DNA of 64,000 nucleotides from Neobacillus piezotolerans (GTDB lineage: Bacteria; Bacillota; Bacilli; Bacillales; Cytobacillaceae): the NCBI RefSeq assembly GCF_003362805.1, contig NZ_QNQT01000007.1, positions 62,001-126,000 on the forward strand. Direction: 5' to 3'. Shown one piece after another: positions 1 to 8,577 of this stretch (the stretch's first letter is position 1; every line of letters starts with the position of its first letter). The position numbers were made by a program, and so were the translations under genes. The notes beneath the pieces are model-generated. The model saw only the letters and a list, made by a program, of their open reading frames with translations, was not told the origin of the DNA and did no database searches.

Positions 1-435
1 GATGCCTTTTTCTATGACAACGTGGTACATGGCCTGCATCATTAATTTTCCGAGTCCAAGCTTCCGGTAATTCGGCCTGACACTGATGTCTACTATATAA
101 AGCGAGTTCCCGTCTGGCAGGTGATTGCGGATATATCCGTTATCCGTCACGTCTTCCCACGTATGGTCCGGGTGGGCTGGGTCAAAGTTTACGCGGAGAC
201 CGGTAAGCGAGCCAGCCAGGTTTCCATCCACCGACACGCAGAGCGCTCCTTCGGGAAACAGTTCCACATGGTTGGCGAGTTGCTCCTTGTTCCACCACAG
301 GTCCGAGGGGAATGGCGGCGGGAAGCATTCAGACTGGATTTCAATCAGCCCGTCGAAATCATCTTTCGTATAATTCCTGATACAAACGGAATACGGCTTC
401 CCCTGCTCGTATACAAAAAACTCGCTTTTGTACAT
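1..435 (-). CDS. GNAT-family N-acetyltransferase, 3' end beyond window
   Basis: The reverse strand reads 145 codons without a stop from an ATG at 435 to the window edge. The protein begins MYKSEFFVYEQGKPYSV and later has the acetyl-CoA binding signature of GNAT enzymes, VDISVRPNYRKLGLGKLMM, where RxxGLGxxL is the pyrophosphate loop. The start has a GAGGAG ribosome binding site that overlaps the end of the upstream hydrolase gene, and only 5 bp separate the two genes, so they are probably translationally coupled. The substrate cannot be read from the sequence. In B. subtilis YhcX a GNAT domain and a nitrilase domain are fused in one protein, which suggests these two proteins work together. The C-terminus is missing because of the window edge. 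Confidence 0.85.
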   Translation of the reverse strand, partial: MYKSEFFVYEQGKPYSVCIRNYTKDDFDGLIEIQSECFPPPFPSDLWWNKEQLANHVELFPEGALCVSVDGNLAGSLTGLRVNFDPAHPDHTWEDVTDNGYIRNHLPDGNSLYIVDISVRPNYRKLGLGKLMMQAMYHVVIEKGI

Positions 436-440
436 TCTCC

Positions 441-1316
441 TCACCCTTCCGATTCAGTTTTTGCCCAATCCACATACAGATCGGTCCTTCGGTCGCGCCA
501 GGTCGTTACAGAGCCTCGCTCGCGGACTTCATATAATAGTTCAAGATCCAAATCCGCGGTCACGATCATGTCATCGTTGATTTCGCCTTCAACCATGAGA
601 CCCTTTGGAGGGAAAGGAATGTCATTTGGCGTAATGACGGCAGCCTGGCCAAAATTCAGGCGCATGAAATCGACTGTTGGAAGCGCCCCGACCGTCCCTG
701 TCAACACAACATACACCTGGTTTTCGATTGCCCTGGCGTGGCTTGTGTAACGGACGCGATGGAAGCCATGGCGGTCATCAGTACAGGATGGGCAGAAAAT
801 AACATCGGCTCCTTTCGCCTTGGCCATCCGGACGATTTCCGGGAATTCGATATCATAGCATGTAAGAATAGCAATTTTGCCTTTTTCTGTATCAAAAATC
901 CGGAAGCTGTCGCCTTTTTCCATATTCCATTCGTGAACCTCGGTCGGGGTAATATGCAATTTCGCCTGCTCTTCTATTCTTCCATCCGGATAGAACAAAT
1001 GGGCTGTGTTATAAAGCTTCCCGCCCCTCTCGACGACATGGGTGCCGCCAATAATGTGCATGCCGGTTTTTTTCGAAAAAGAAGCAAACAGCTCCCTGTA
1101 TTGTTCAGTAAAACCGGGCAGGTCGTTGATCGTCAGCGCCTTGCCCGTACCGTCGCCGATTGAAAGCAGCTGGGTAGTAAAAAATTCAGGGAATAAAACA
1201 AACTCCGAACCGAACTCTTCGGCCGTTTTTATATAATGCTCGCATTGAGCAGCAAACTCCTCAAAAGAAGATATAGTATGAAGATGATACTGAACCGCGG
1301 AAATCCTTAGCTTCAT
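441..1316 (-). CDS. Carbon-nitrogen hydrolase (nitrilase superfamily)
   Basis: This 291-residue protein is a nitrilase-superfamily amidase that would cleave a C-N bond in an amide or similar compound in the cytoplasm. The catalytic triad can be placed at Glu44 (LFPEFF), Lys119 (AKLHIT) and Cys153 (ILTCYDIEFPE), and the length matches single-domain family members. The ATG follows a GGGGGAG ribosome binding site 8 nt upstream. It is the first gene of a two-gene unit with the GNAT gene at 1..435. The family is clear; the substrate is not. Confidence 0.9.
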   Translation of the reverse strand: MKLRISAVQYHLHTISSFEEFAAQCEHYIKTAEEFGSEFVLFPEFFTTQLLSIGDGTGKALTINDLPGFTEQYRELFASFSKKTGMHIIGGTHVVERGGKLYNTAHLFYPDGRIEEQAKLHITPTEVHEWNMEKGDSFRIFDTEKGKIAILTCYDIEFPEIVRMAKAKGADVIFCPSCTDDRHGFHRVRYTSHARAIENQVYVVLTGTVGALPTVDFMRLNFGQAAVITPNDIPFPPKGLMVEGEINDDMIVTADLDLELLYEVRERGSVTTWRDRRTDLYVDWAKTESEG

Positions 1317-1403
1317 AGGAAAAACTCCCCCTATCCAATAAATGATTTCCTATATTATGCCTTATTTCGCGCAAAACGGATACCGTTTTGCTTCAAAACA
1401 AAC

Positions 1404-1463
1404 CAAAAAGTGCCAGTTACCACCGTGGGGAAAAATGTCTACGGCGGTTCCTGGCACCTTTGT
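1404..1463 (-). terminator. Hairpin terminator after argH
   Basis: Two arms, AAAGTGCCAG...CCACCGT and ACGGCGG...CTGGCACCTTT, form a long imperfect stem. On the minus strand it is followed by TTTTT, so it would end the argF-argG-argH transcript. The GTGCCAG/CTGGCAC arms resemble the hairpin at 49776..49820. Confidence 0.6.
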
Positions 1464-1476
1464 ATGACCCCGCTAA

Positions 1477-2850
1477 TCAGTCAAGCAGGGATTGGGCGAG
1501 CTGGATTTGGTTTTGGATTTGGCCCGGGGCAGTTCCTCCGTAGCTTTTGCGCGCGCCGGCGACGTGTTCAGGTGTGAGGATTTTGTATATGTCGCCGTGG
1601 AAGTGTTCGCTGTACGACCTGTATTCGTCCATCGTCAAATCGAGCAGGTATTTGTTGTTCTGGATGCAGTAAAGGACGATTTTGCCGATTACCTCATGTG
1701 CTTCGCGGAACGGCATTCCTTTTCCGGCAAGATAATCCGCGATATCGGTCGCATTCGAGAAATCCTCGTTCAGCGCCTGGCGCATCACATTGCCGTTCAC
1801 CTTCATCGTTTCAATCATCGGTGCTAGAAGCTTTAACGAGCCTTCCAGCGTTTCCACCGTATCAAACATGCCTTCCTTATCCTCCTGAAGGTCCTTGTTA
1901 TACGCAAGCGGCAAGCCTTTCAAAACGGTCAGGAGGCCAACAAGATTCCCGTATACCCTGCCCGTTTTACCGCGCAGCAGTTCCGGGACATCCGGGTTTT
2001 TCTTTTGCGGCATGATGCTTGATCCTGTGCAGAACGAGTCATCAAGTTCAACAAAACGGAATTCCTGGCTCGACCAAATAATCAATTCTTCGGAAAGCCT
2101 CGAAATATGCGTCATGATGATGGAACCAATCGATAGGAATTCGAGGATGAAATCCCTGTCGCTGACCGCATCCATGCTGTTCGGGTAAATCGTTTCAAAA
2201 CCAAGCAGACCGGCCGTCAGCTCCCTATTGATCGGGAAGGTTGTCCCGGCAAGGGCTCCGGCGCCCAGCGGCATCCAATTTATCCGTTTCACGCTGTCCT
2301 TAAGCCTCTCCTTGTCTCGCTCAAACATCCAGAAATACGCCATTAAATGATGCGCGAACGAAACTGGCTGGGCGCGCTGTAAATGAGTATAGCCCGGAAT
2401 CAGCGTATCAATATGAAGCTTCGACTTATCGACAATCGCTTCCTGGACATTTTCAACCAGGCCGATCAGTTCATTGGTCTTGGTCCTGAGATACAGATGC
2501 ATATCGGTCGCGACCTGGTCGTTCCTGCTTCTGCCCGTATGCAGTTTTCCGCCAACAGGCCCGATCAATTCAATCAGCTTCTTCTCGATATTCATATGAA
2601 TGTCTTCATCTTCTATTAGAAATTCAATCTCGTTGTTTTCGGCCATTTCACGGATTTTCAGGAGCCCGCCGACGATTTGCTCAACGTCCTCCATCGGAAT
2701 GATCCCGCACTCTCCCAGCATTTTCGCATGGGCCAGGCTTCCTTCGATATCTTCCGCGGCCAGCTTTTTATCGAAAAAAATTGATGCCGTAAACTCCTCA
2801 ACGAGCTTGTTTGTTTCTTTTGTAAAGCGGCCGCCCCATAATTTTGACAT
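1477..2850 (-). CDS. argH: Argininosuccinate lyase
   Basis: ArgH splits argininosuccinate into arginine and fumarate, the last step of arginine synthesis, in the cytoplasm as a homotetramer. The fumarase/aspartase-superfamily signature [12 protein letters not shown] is present, together with [17 protein letters not shown] and [15 protein letters not shown] start the protein at MSKLWGGRF (457 residues, the normal family length) because an AGGAGG site sits just upstream; the frame is open for 19 more codons but those lack a good binding site. It is the last gene of the argF-argG-argH cluster. Confidence 0.97.
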   Translation of the reverse strand: MSKLWGGRFTKETNKLVEEFTASIFFDKKLAAEDIEGSLAHAKMLGECGIIPMEDVEQIVGGLLKIREMAENNEIEFLIEDEDIHMNIEKKLIELIGPVGGKLHTGRSRNDQVATDMHLYLRTKTNELIGLVENVQEAIVDKSKLHIDTLIPGYTHLQRAQPVSFAHHLMAYFWMFERDKERLKDSVKRINWMPLGAGALAGTTFPINRELTAGLLGFETIYPNSMDAVSDRDFILEFLSIGSIIMTHISRLSEELIIWSSQEFRFVELDDSFCTGSSIMPQKKNPDVPELLRGKTGRVYGNLVGLLTVLKGLPLAYNKDLQEDKEGMFDTVETLEGSLKLLAPMIETMKVNGNVMRQALNEDFSNATDIADYLAGKGMPFREAHEVIGKIVLYCIQNNKYLLDLTMDEYRSYSEHFHGDIYKILTPEHVAGARKSYGGTAPGQIQNQIQLAQSLLD

Positions 2851-2949
2851 AAGCCTGCCTCCTGAAGTAAAGTGCAGGCTTCCCCAATTCGTTAGAGGAA
2901 GCCGCAAGTTTAATTTTGAATTTTTCCACCCGTCTCTGTAAAATAAAAC

Positions 2950-4161
2950 CTATTTCAAGACGGACTGCTTGCTATTAACCTGGGAATATACCTTTGTCGG
3001 CAAGCCCCAGATTTTGATGAAGCCCTCCGCGGCGAGATGGTCGAACGCGTCTCCCTTCGAATACGTCGCAAGCTCTTCGTTATACAGGCTGTATGGCGAT
3101 TTGCGGCCGACAGTCATATGTGTTCCCTTATGGAGCTTGACGCGGATTGTGCCGGTCACGACTTCCTGAGTTTGGTCGACAAACGCGTCAAGGGCGGCTT
3201 TCAGCGGAGAATACCAGAGGCCCTCATAGACGATTTTGGCCATCTGCTGGTCGACCTGTGTTTTAAATTGGGTAACCTCCCGCGGCAAAGTCAGGAATTC
3301 CAGCTCCTTGTGCGCCTGGATCAGGATTAGGGCGGCAGGGTTTTCGTAAACCTCCCTTGACTTGATGCCGACAAGGCGGTTTTCAATATGGTCAATGCGT
3401 CCGATACCATGTTTTCCGCCAAGCTCATTCAGCTTTTCAATCAGCTGGACAAGCGGCAGCTGCTCACCATTCAGCGCGGTCGGCACGCCTTTTTCAAAAT
3501 CAATTTCAACATATTCAGGGGCATCCGGGGCGAGTTCAATTGGATTCGTCCAGTCAAAAGCTGCTTCCGGCGCCTCGGCCCAAGGATCTTCAAGGACCCC
3601 GGCTTCGCAGGCGCGTCCCCAAATATTCGCATCGATGGAAAACGGATTGTCAAGGTCGACAGGAATCGGAATCCCTTTTTCCTCGGCATACTTAATTTCC
3701 TCATCCCTCGTCATTCCCCACTCGCGGACGGGGGCGACAACCTTCAGGTTAGGGTTCAAAGCCTGGATGGACACCTCGAAGCGAACCTGGTCGTTTCCTT
3801 TTCCAGTACAGCCATGGGCCACGGCGGCCGCGCCTTCTTTTTCCGCAACTTCAACGAGCAGTTTCGAGATAAGCGGCCTCGACAACGCTGAAGACAACGG
3901 GTATTTCCCTTCATACAGGCAGTTCGCCTTTAATGCCGGGACAATGTATTCTTTTGCTAAAAGTTCTTTCGCATCGATCATATAGGCCTTGATAGCGCCG
4001 ACATTGAGAGCTTTAGTACGGATGGCTTCCAAATCCTTGCCCTCGCCGACATCGAGCCCGAGCGCGATTACGTCGTACCCGTATTTTTCCTGGATCCATT
4101 TAACGGAGACGGATGTGTCCAATCCGCCTGAATATGCCAAAACGATTTTTTCTTTTGCCAT
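2950..4161 (-). CDS. argG: Argininosuccinate synthase
   Basis: ArgG joins citrulline and aspartate using ATP to make argininosuccinate. The N-terminus carries the ATP-pyrophosphatase P-loop [14 protein letters not shown], and later parts show [13 protein letters not shown] and NLWGR-like [10 protein letters not shown] motifs typical of the family. At 403 residues it has the usual length. It lies between argF and argH in the same direction with about 50-100 bp gaps, so one transcript is likely. Confidence 0.97.
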   Translation of the reverse strand: MAKEKIVLAYSGGLDTSVSVKWIQEKYGYDVIALGLDVGEGKDLEAIRTKALNVGAIKAYMIDAKELLAKEYIVPALKANCLYEGKYPLSSALSRPLISKLLVEVAEKEGAAAVAHGCTGKGNDQVRFEVSIQALNPNLKVVAPVREWGMTRDEEIKYAEEKGIPIPVDLDNPFSIDANIWGRACEAGVLEDPWAEAPEAAFDWTNPIELAPDAPEYVEIDFEKGVPTALNGEQLPLVQLIEKLNELGGKHGIGRIDHIENRLVGIKSREVYENPAALILIQAHKELEFLTLPREVTQFKTQVDQQMAKIVYEGLWYSPLKAALDAFVDQTQEVVTGTIRVKLHKGTHMTVGRKSPYSLYNEELATYSKGDAFDHLAAEGFIKIWGLPTKVYSQVNSKQSVLK

Positions 4162-4213
4162 CTCTGCACCTCTTCAAGTTTTTAGGTATTAAATAGATAT
4201 ATTTACAATGCCG

Positions 4214-5185
4214 TTATCCCGCGAGCAGTGCTTTAAGGATCGCTTTTTGGGCGTGGAGCCTGTTTTCCGCTTCGTCAAACACAACGGAGTGAGGGCCGTC
4301 GATGATGCCTTCCGTTACTTCCTCGCCGCGGTGGGCGGGCAGGCAGTGTAGGAAGAGATAGTCCTTGTTTGCCAGGCCGCACAGTTCCTCATTCACCTGG
4401 AATGGGGCGAAAGTTGCAAGACGCTCCTTTGCTTCCTCTTCCTGTCCCATACTCGTCCAAACGTCCGTGATGACCACATCGGCGCCGGAAATCGCTTCGC
4501 GGGGATCCCCGGTTAACAAAATGCTGCTTCCAGAGGTAACGGCCTCTTTTTTCACCTGGCTCACAATCGAGCTGTTCGGTTCATAACCTGCCGGGCTGGC
4601 AAGGCTAATATCCATACCCATTTTGACGGCCCCTTCCAGGAGGGAATGGGCCATATTGTTATTGCCATCTCCGATATAGCAAAGTTTCAGGCCTTCAAGA
4701 TGCCCTTTATTTTCATAAATGGTTTGAAGATCGGCCATTACCTGGGCGGGATGATGGAGGTCTGTCAGCCCGTTGATGACCGGAACGGTAGCATGCTCGG
4801 CAAATTCCTCAATTCGTGCGTGCCCGAATGTTCGAATCATTATCCCATCAACATACCTGGAAAGGACTTTCGCCGTATCAGCGATCGTTTCCCCGCGCCC
4901 CAGCTGAAGGTCTTTTGTACTTAAAAAGATAGCCTGGCCGCCGAGCTGCATCATCCCAACTTCGAATGATACACGCGTCCTGGTCGACGATTTTTCAAAA
5001 ATCATCCCGAGGACCTTGCCGCTCAGGAATGGCTGCGATTTCCCCTGCTTTTGCGCCTTCTTCAGCTGAACCGCCGTTTCAAGCAGCCAGCCAAGTTCCT
5101 CCTTCGAAAAGTCCGCAAGCCGCAGGAAATCCTTTCCCTTCAAATTCGGCACGAATGATTCTCCTTTTCTGATTGCATTGAGCAT
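4214..5185 (-). CDS. argF: Ornithine carbamoyltransferase
   Basis: ArgF transfers the carbamoyl group from carbamoyl phosphate to ornithine to make citrulline. The carbamoyl-phosphate site FEKSSTRTRVSF and the C-terminal ornithine-loop HCLPAHRGEEV are both present. The 323-residue length is slightly longer than usual at the N-terminus (MLNAIRKGESFVPN before the conserved LKGKDFL). The ATG has a CGGAGGGG ribosome binding site. It is the first gene of the argF-argG-argH cluster; the argC-J-B-D and carAB genes that often precede argF in Bacillus are not in this window. Confidence 0.96.
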   Translation of the reverse strand: MLNAIRKGESFVPNLKGKDFLRLADFSKEELGWLLETAVQLKKAQKQGKSQPFLSGKVLGMIFEKSSTRTRVSFEVGMMQLGGQAIFLSTKDLQLGRGETIADTAKVLSRYVDGIMIRTFGHARIEEFAEHATVPVINGLTDLHHPAQVMADLQTIYENKGHLEGLKLCYIGDGNNNMAHSLLEGAVKMGMDISLASPAGYEPNSSIVSQVKKEAVTSGSSILLTGDPREAISGADVVITDVWTSMGQEEEAKERLATFAPFQVNEELCGLANKDYLFLHCLPAHRGEEVTEGIIDGPHSVVFDEAENRLHAQKAILKALLAG

Positions 5186-5201
5186 GTTCTTCCCCTCCGT
5201 T

Positions 5202-5306
5202 TTAGGAACTTCCGGCCATCACAGCGTCCACTGCCTTAAACCGGGCAATTCCCGAATTATTAGTATCCCATGGCACTAGTATTCCCGGGGTGTCCAGGAA
5301 CACCAT
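5202..5306 (-). other. Possible 34-codon leader ORF before argF
   Basis: An ATG at 5306 opens a 34-codon frame (MVFLDTPGILVPWDTN...) ending in TAA at 5202, directly in front of the argF ribosome binding site. There is no good Shine-Dalgarno sequence for it and the encoded peptide is not recognised. It may be chance, a leader peptide, or the eroded end of a former upstream gene. Confidence 0.25.
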
Positions 5307-5337
5307 ATTCTTACTTGCATATGTCGTTTTCCCGAGC

Positions 5338-5410
5338 CTTGAATAATTGCTGTGTATAATTAAAACTCTCAATACTGAATTATTATAATTATAGATTAAT
5401 ATTTATGCAA
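5338..5410 (-). promoter_or_regulatory. argF promoter with ARG-box-like sequences
   Basis: On the minus strand a -35 TTGCAT (5410..5405) and a perfect -10 TATAAT (5387..5382) are separated by 17 nt, giving a sigma-A promoter for argF. The region overlaps several matches to the AhrC/ArgR operator core TGAATWWWWATTCA: on the plus strand TGAATTATTATAAT at 5375 and TGAATAATT near 5339, and on the minus strand TGCATAAATATTAA across the -35. The promoter is well supported; arginine repression through these sites is inference. Confidence 0.6.
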
Positions 5411-5537
5411 CCGTTCATTTCGAAAAAATTTTATTTTTTTGAAAAACAAGCCTTTTTCCCCAACAAACATCTATACAGGCAAAACCTTCGATGCATGAAA
5501 TTTCATAAAAATGGATTTCCCATATTACTTCCCGACA

Positions 5538-5571
5538 CCAAAAAAACAGGCCGCCGGGAAGCAGCCTGTTA
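5538..5571 (-). terminator. Rho-independent terminator after GDPD gene
   Basis: Minus-strand stem AACAGGC...GCCTGTT followed by a T-run, just downstream of the glycerophosphodiesterase stop codon. Confidence 0.8.
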
Positions 5572-5589
5572 CGTGAAAAATCCAGTCCG

Positions 5590-6564
5590 TTATTTCGAAA
5601 TCTCTTTTGAAACCCTATCAATCCGGTTTGTCCAAATTAAGCCAGGGAAACCGTCTGGAATTCGTTCCATGTCTTCTTTTGAATCAAATCCCTCTGAAAA
5701 ACCGCCATCACCAGCGACCAGGATCACCCTCGTTCCGGCGTCCTCTATTCGGCTCGAAAACTTCGCTGGCCAGCCCCAAAGCCACGGCGCGATTTTTTCG
5801 GGGATATGAACCTGTGTCCGCTCGCATGTTTTCGGTACATAGCCGGTCCAGCCGACCGCCATATAAGGAAGAAGACAGCTTTTCATTGTAGCCTTCGACA
5901 TAACCCGCAAATCAGGAAGCTCTTCTTTCAGGGAAGCAATTGGCTCGTCTCCCCCATAAACAGATAACTTGCCAAGCCTATCGTTTGGAAAATTGCCCAA
6001 ATAATCAGCAAGCATTTCTCCTTCCTCCGGATCATTGCTTTTTATATGGATTAGAAGCTCCTTGTCAGGAAACTGGTTTAACACTTCATCGAGCGACGGC
6101 ATTAGCCCGTTGCCTTTCCCTCTGAAAGGAAAGGTTTTTCCGTGATCCGCTGTATAGCCATAGCCTATGTCCAGTTTTTTCAGCTCTTCCATTGTAAAAT
6201 CCCTTGTAACGCCAGAGCCGTTCGTCCTGCAGTCCAATTCCCAGTCATGGAACACTGCAAACTCGCCATCTTTCGTTGGATGAATATCAAGTTCAACCAC
6301 ATCTGCCCCGTCTTTAAAGGCAGCTTCCATTGAGGGGATAGTGTTTTCCAGGTAGCCATGCTCCGGCGGATAAATCCGTTCCGCTGTACATGTTTCATTC
6401 GTAATGCCAGCCATGTCAAACGTCTGGGCAACCCCCCTGTGTGCAAGGAACTTTGGGCTCCCTGTTCCGTTGCCGCTGAAGATGGATGTATTGTTTATGA
6501 AAAGGAAAACAAGCAGTGCCGCCAAAAAAACCGCTATTCGCCTTCCAACCTTGCGCTTCTTCAT
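5590..6564 (-). CDS. Membrane-anchored glycerophosphodiester phosphodiesterase
   Basis: This protein of about 324 residues has an N-terminal membrane segment (RRIAVFLAALLVFLFIN) followed by a GDPD domain, so it should act outside the membrane. GDPD enzymes cut glycerophosphodiesters, such as deacylated phospholipid or teichoic-acid pieces, to glycerol-3-phosphate and an alcohol. Visible motifs are FLAHRG, the metal-binding VELDIHPTKDGEFAVFHDWELDCRTNGSG (split here into the ExD and HDxxLxRxTxG elements), and IHIKSND. I start at MKKRKVGRR because AAGGGGG lies directly upstream; a longer frame to 6600 lacks such a site. It is a single-gene unit with its own terminator. Confidence 0.85.
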   Translation of the reverse strand: MKKRKVGRRIAVFLAALLVFLFINNTSIFSGNGTGSPKFLAHRGVAQTFDMAGITNETCTAERIYPPEHGYLENTIPSMEAAFKDGADVVELDIHPTKDGEFAVFHDWELDCRTNGSGVTRDFTMEELKKLDIGYGYTADHGKTFPFRGKGNGLMPSLDEVLNQFPDKELLIHIKSNDPEEGEMLADYLGNFPNDRLGKLSVYGGDEPIASLKEELPDLRVMSKATMKSCLLPYMAVGWTGYVPKTCERTQVHIPEKIAPWLWGWPAKFSSRIEDAGTRVILVAGDGGFSEGFDSKEDMERIPDGFPGLIWTNRIDRVSKEISK

Positions 6565-6621
6565 AGTATCCCCCTTAGAAAAAACGGCATTGCCCGCCAA
6601 CTGGACAATGCCTCCTCAAAT

Positions 6622-6999
6622 TTACCCCTGCTGTTTAAAATAGTTCATTGCCCAGTTGACGCCGTTTTTGTCTGTCACCTGGCCGTGGATTGCACCAAAG
6701 AAAGTATCCTGCAGTTCAACCGTTACTTTGCCGCCTTCACTTAAAGCGTTATAGACATTTTTGATTTCTTCCTCTGAATCACATGTAAGGATAATCTTGA
6801 CCATATCGCCGGGAACAGGCTCCTGTTTGAATTTGAATGCAAAATGGATATAGGAACCATTTCCAAAGTGAAGTTCAGCGTGAAGAAGGTTCCCTGCGTG
6901 TTCATTCAGGACCTTTACCTCGCCGCCTAGAATCCCTTGATAGAATTCGATTGCCTCTTGGCAGTTGTCTACTAAAACATATGGGCTTGCGCTTTTCAT
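6622..6999 (-). CDS. VOC-family (PhnB/glyoxalase-like) protein
   Basis: This 125-residue protein has the PhnB-like layout of the vicinal oxygen chelate fold: a start SPYVLVDNCQEAIEFYQGILGG, a middle AELHFGNGSYIHF, and an end GQVTDKNGVNWAMNYF. Such proteins usually form dimers, and many have no known substrate. An AAGGAGGTT-type ribosome binding site lies just before the ATG. The catalytic role cannot be assigned. The next gene, GDPD, follows 57 bp downstream on the same strand and could be co-transcribed. Confidence 0.75.
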   Translation of the reverse strand: MKSASPYVLVDNCQEAIEFYQGILGGEVKVLNEHAGNLLHAELHFGNGSYIHFAFKFKQEPVPGDMVKIILTCDSEEEIKNVYNALSEGGKVTVELQDTFFGAIHGQVTDKNGVNWAMNYFKQQG

Positions 7000-7307
7000 G
7001 AATGTAACCTCCTTGAATGTGCATCTTTCTCAAGCAGTATAGCATATTGGAACGGGCGCACAAAACAAGCCAAACCATTTTCGCGGAAATATGTATATAA
7101 AAATCTCCATTAACCGGAAATGTGATTTTTTTTATAAAAAAAATGACACACCCTTCCTTTCAGACTTTCTTCTGGATAATTCCTCCAATGAGGACCACGT
7201 TTCATTCATTTTTTGAATAGGTGTCTTACCAGTGTGTTTCAGAAGCTTTTTCAGGAAATAATGTTTACACTAGCTTTAGAGTTTTCCCACAGGAAAGGAG
7301 CCGCTTC

Positions 7308-8465
7308 ATGAAGTTTAGGATGATTGCCGGTTTTACAATCTTTTTTATCATATATTCCTTGCTTGTTTTATATATCGGCTGGAATGGCTGGGTCTGGCTT
7401 GAATCCACCCGCCTGCCCCTGCCTCCAGTGATTCTATATGGAGTAATTTTTTTCATATTGGCCTTTTCCTATATTTTTGGACGGGCGAAATTCAGGATGC
7501 CTGTATTCACGATAATCGGTTCTTACTGGTTCGGAATAGTGCAATACGCGCTGCTCCTGCTGCCGTTTGCGGACCTTGCCGGCTATATTTTGATAGAAAC
7601 AGGCCTTCCTTCAAATAAAGTTGTTTTCTGGATAGGCCTGCTTTTGCTTGCTGCCTTTGCATCGATTTTCGCGTACGGAACCTTTAACGCATACAGCCCG
7701 GTAATTAGGCAGTACTCTATCACGATTCCAAAACAGGCTGGCGGACGCAAAAAGCTGAAGATTGCGATGGCTTCAGATATGCATTTTGGCAATCTATCAG
7801 GGCTTTCCCATCTCCGCCGGCTAGTGGAGGAAGCAAACAACCTAAAACCGGATATTATTCTTTTGCCGGGTGATATCATTGAGGACGATCCCGAACCGTT
7901 TATACGCAAAAAGATGGGTGAAGTAATGAAGGAATTGTCCGCCCCTCTGGGAGTTTATGGGGTGCTTGGCAACCATGAATATTATGGCGGCGCCATTCCG
8001 GAGTTCGTGAAGGAAATGGACAGGGTTGGCATCCAAATCCTCCAGGACGAGGTGTTGGAAATAGATGAATCATTCTTCCTTGCTGGCCGCAAGGATAAGA
8101 CCGATAGATTGAGGCAGGGGATGAGTGACCTTTTGGCTGTGGCCGACCCGTCCATGCCGATCATCATGATGGACCACCAGCCCGCCGAGGTTTCGATCGC
8201 CGCCGAAAATGGCGTCGACCTGCTATTATGCGGTCATACGCACCGCGGCCAAATGGCGCCAAACCATTTTATAACGAAAAAATTATTTGAAATTGATTGG
8301 GGCTATTTGAAAAAAGGAGAATTACATGCAATCGTCTCATCGGGGTTTGGTTTTTGGGGCCCGCCACTAAGGCTTGGAAGCCGTTCGGAAATTCTTGAAA
8401 TTGACGTTACATTCGCGGATGAAGCTGTACCGCACCATAACCAAAATGAAGGAGCCATCCTCTAA
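7308..8465 (+). CDS. Membrane-bound metallophosphoesterase (YkoQ/YkuE-like)
   Basis: The N-terminal 130 residues hold four hydrophobic segments, and the rest is a calcineurin-like metallophosphoesterase. The metal-binding blocks are in order: MASDMHFG, LLPGDIIEDD, LGNHEYYGG, MMDHQPAE and LLCGHTHRGQ. I start at MKFRMIAGF (386 residues), which has GGAAAGGAG 8 nt upstream; the frame extends 29 codons further without a binding site. The substrate is unknown; relatives act on nucleotides, lipids or cell-wall intermediates. Confidence 0.85.
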   Translation: MKFRMIAGFTIFFIIYSLLVLYIGWNGWVWLESTRLPLPPVILYGVIFFILAFSYIFGRAKFRMPVFTIIGSYWFGIVQYALLLLPFADLAGYILIETGLPSNKVVFWIGLLLLAAFASIFAYGTFNAYSPVIRQYSITIPKQAGGRKKLKIAMASDMHFGNLSGLSHLRRLVEEANNLKPDIILLPGDIIEDDPEPFIRKKMGEVMKELSAPLGVYGVLGNHEYYGGAIPEFVKEMDRVGIQILQDEVLEIDESFFLAGRKDKTDRLRQGMSDLLAVADPSMPIIMMDHQPAEVSIAAENGVDLLLCGHTHRGQMAPNHFITKKLFEIDWGYLKKGELHAIVSSGFGFWGPPLRLGSRSEILEIDVTFADEAVPHHNQNEGAIL

Positions 8466-8485
8466 GGGAAGAGGGGCTCCTTTTT
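8449..8485 (+). terminator. Terminator after metallophosphoesterase
   Basis: The stem AAGGAGCC...GGGCTCCTT followed by TTTTT begins inside the last codons of the metallophosphoesterase gene. Confidence 0.85.
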
Positions 8486-8577
8486 ATTGAGAGCCTTCTT
8501 TATATCAACTTTAAATCGACGAAGTGCATCTTCTTAACCCACGGGTTATCGAGCATGGTTTCATCTGCTGTTCATGG

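Noticed and set aside
121-750. Long plus-strand frame
   Set aside because: It is the mirror of the GNAT and nitrilase genes on the minus strand, which have clear family motifs and ribosome binding sites; the plus frame matches nothing.
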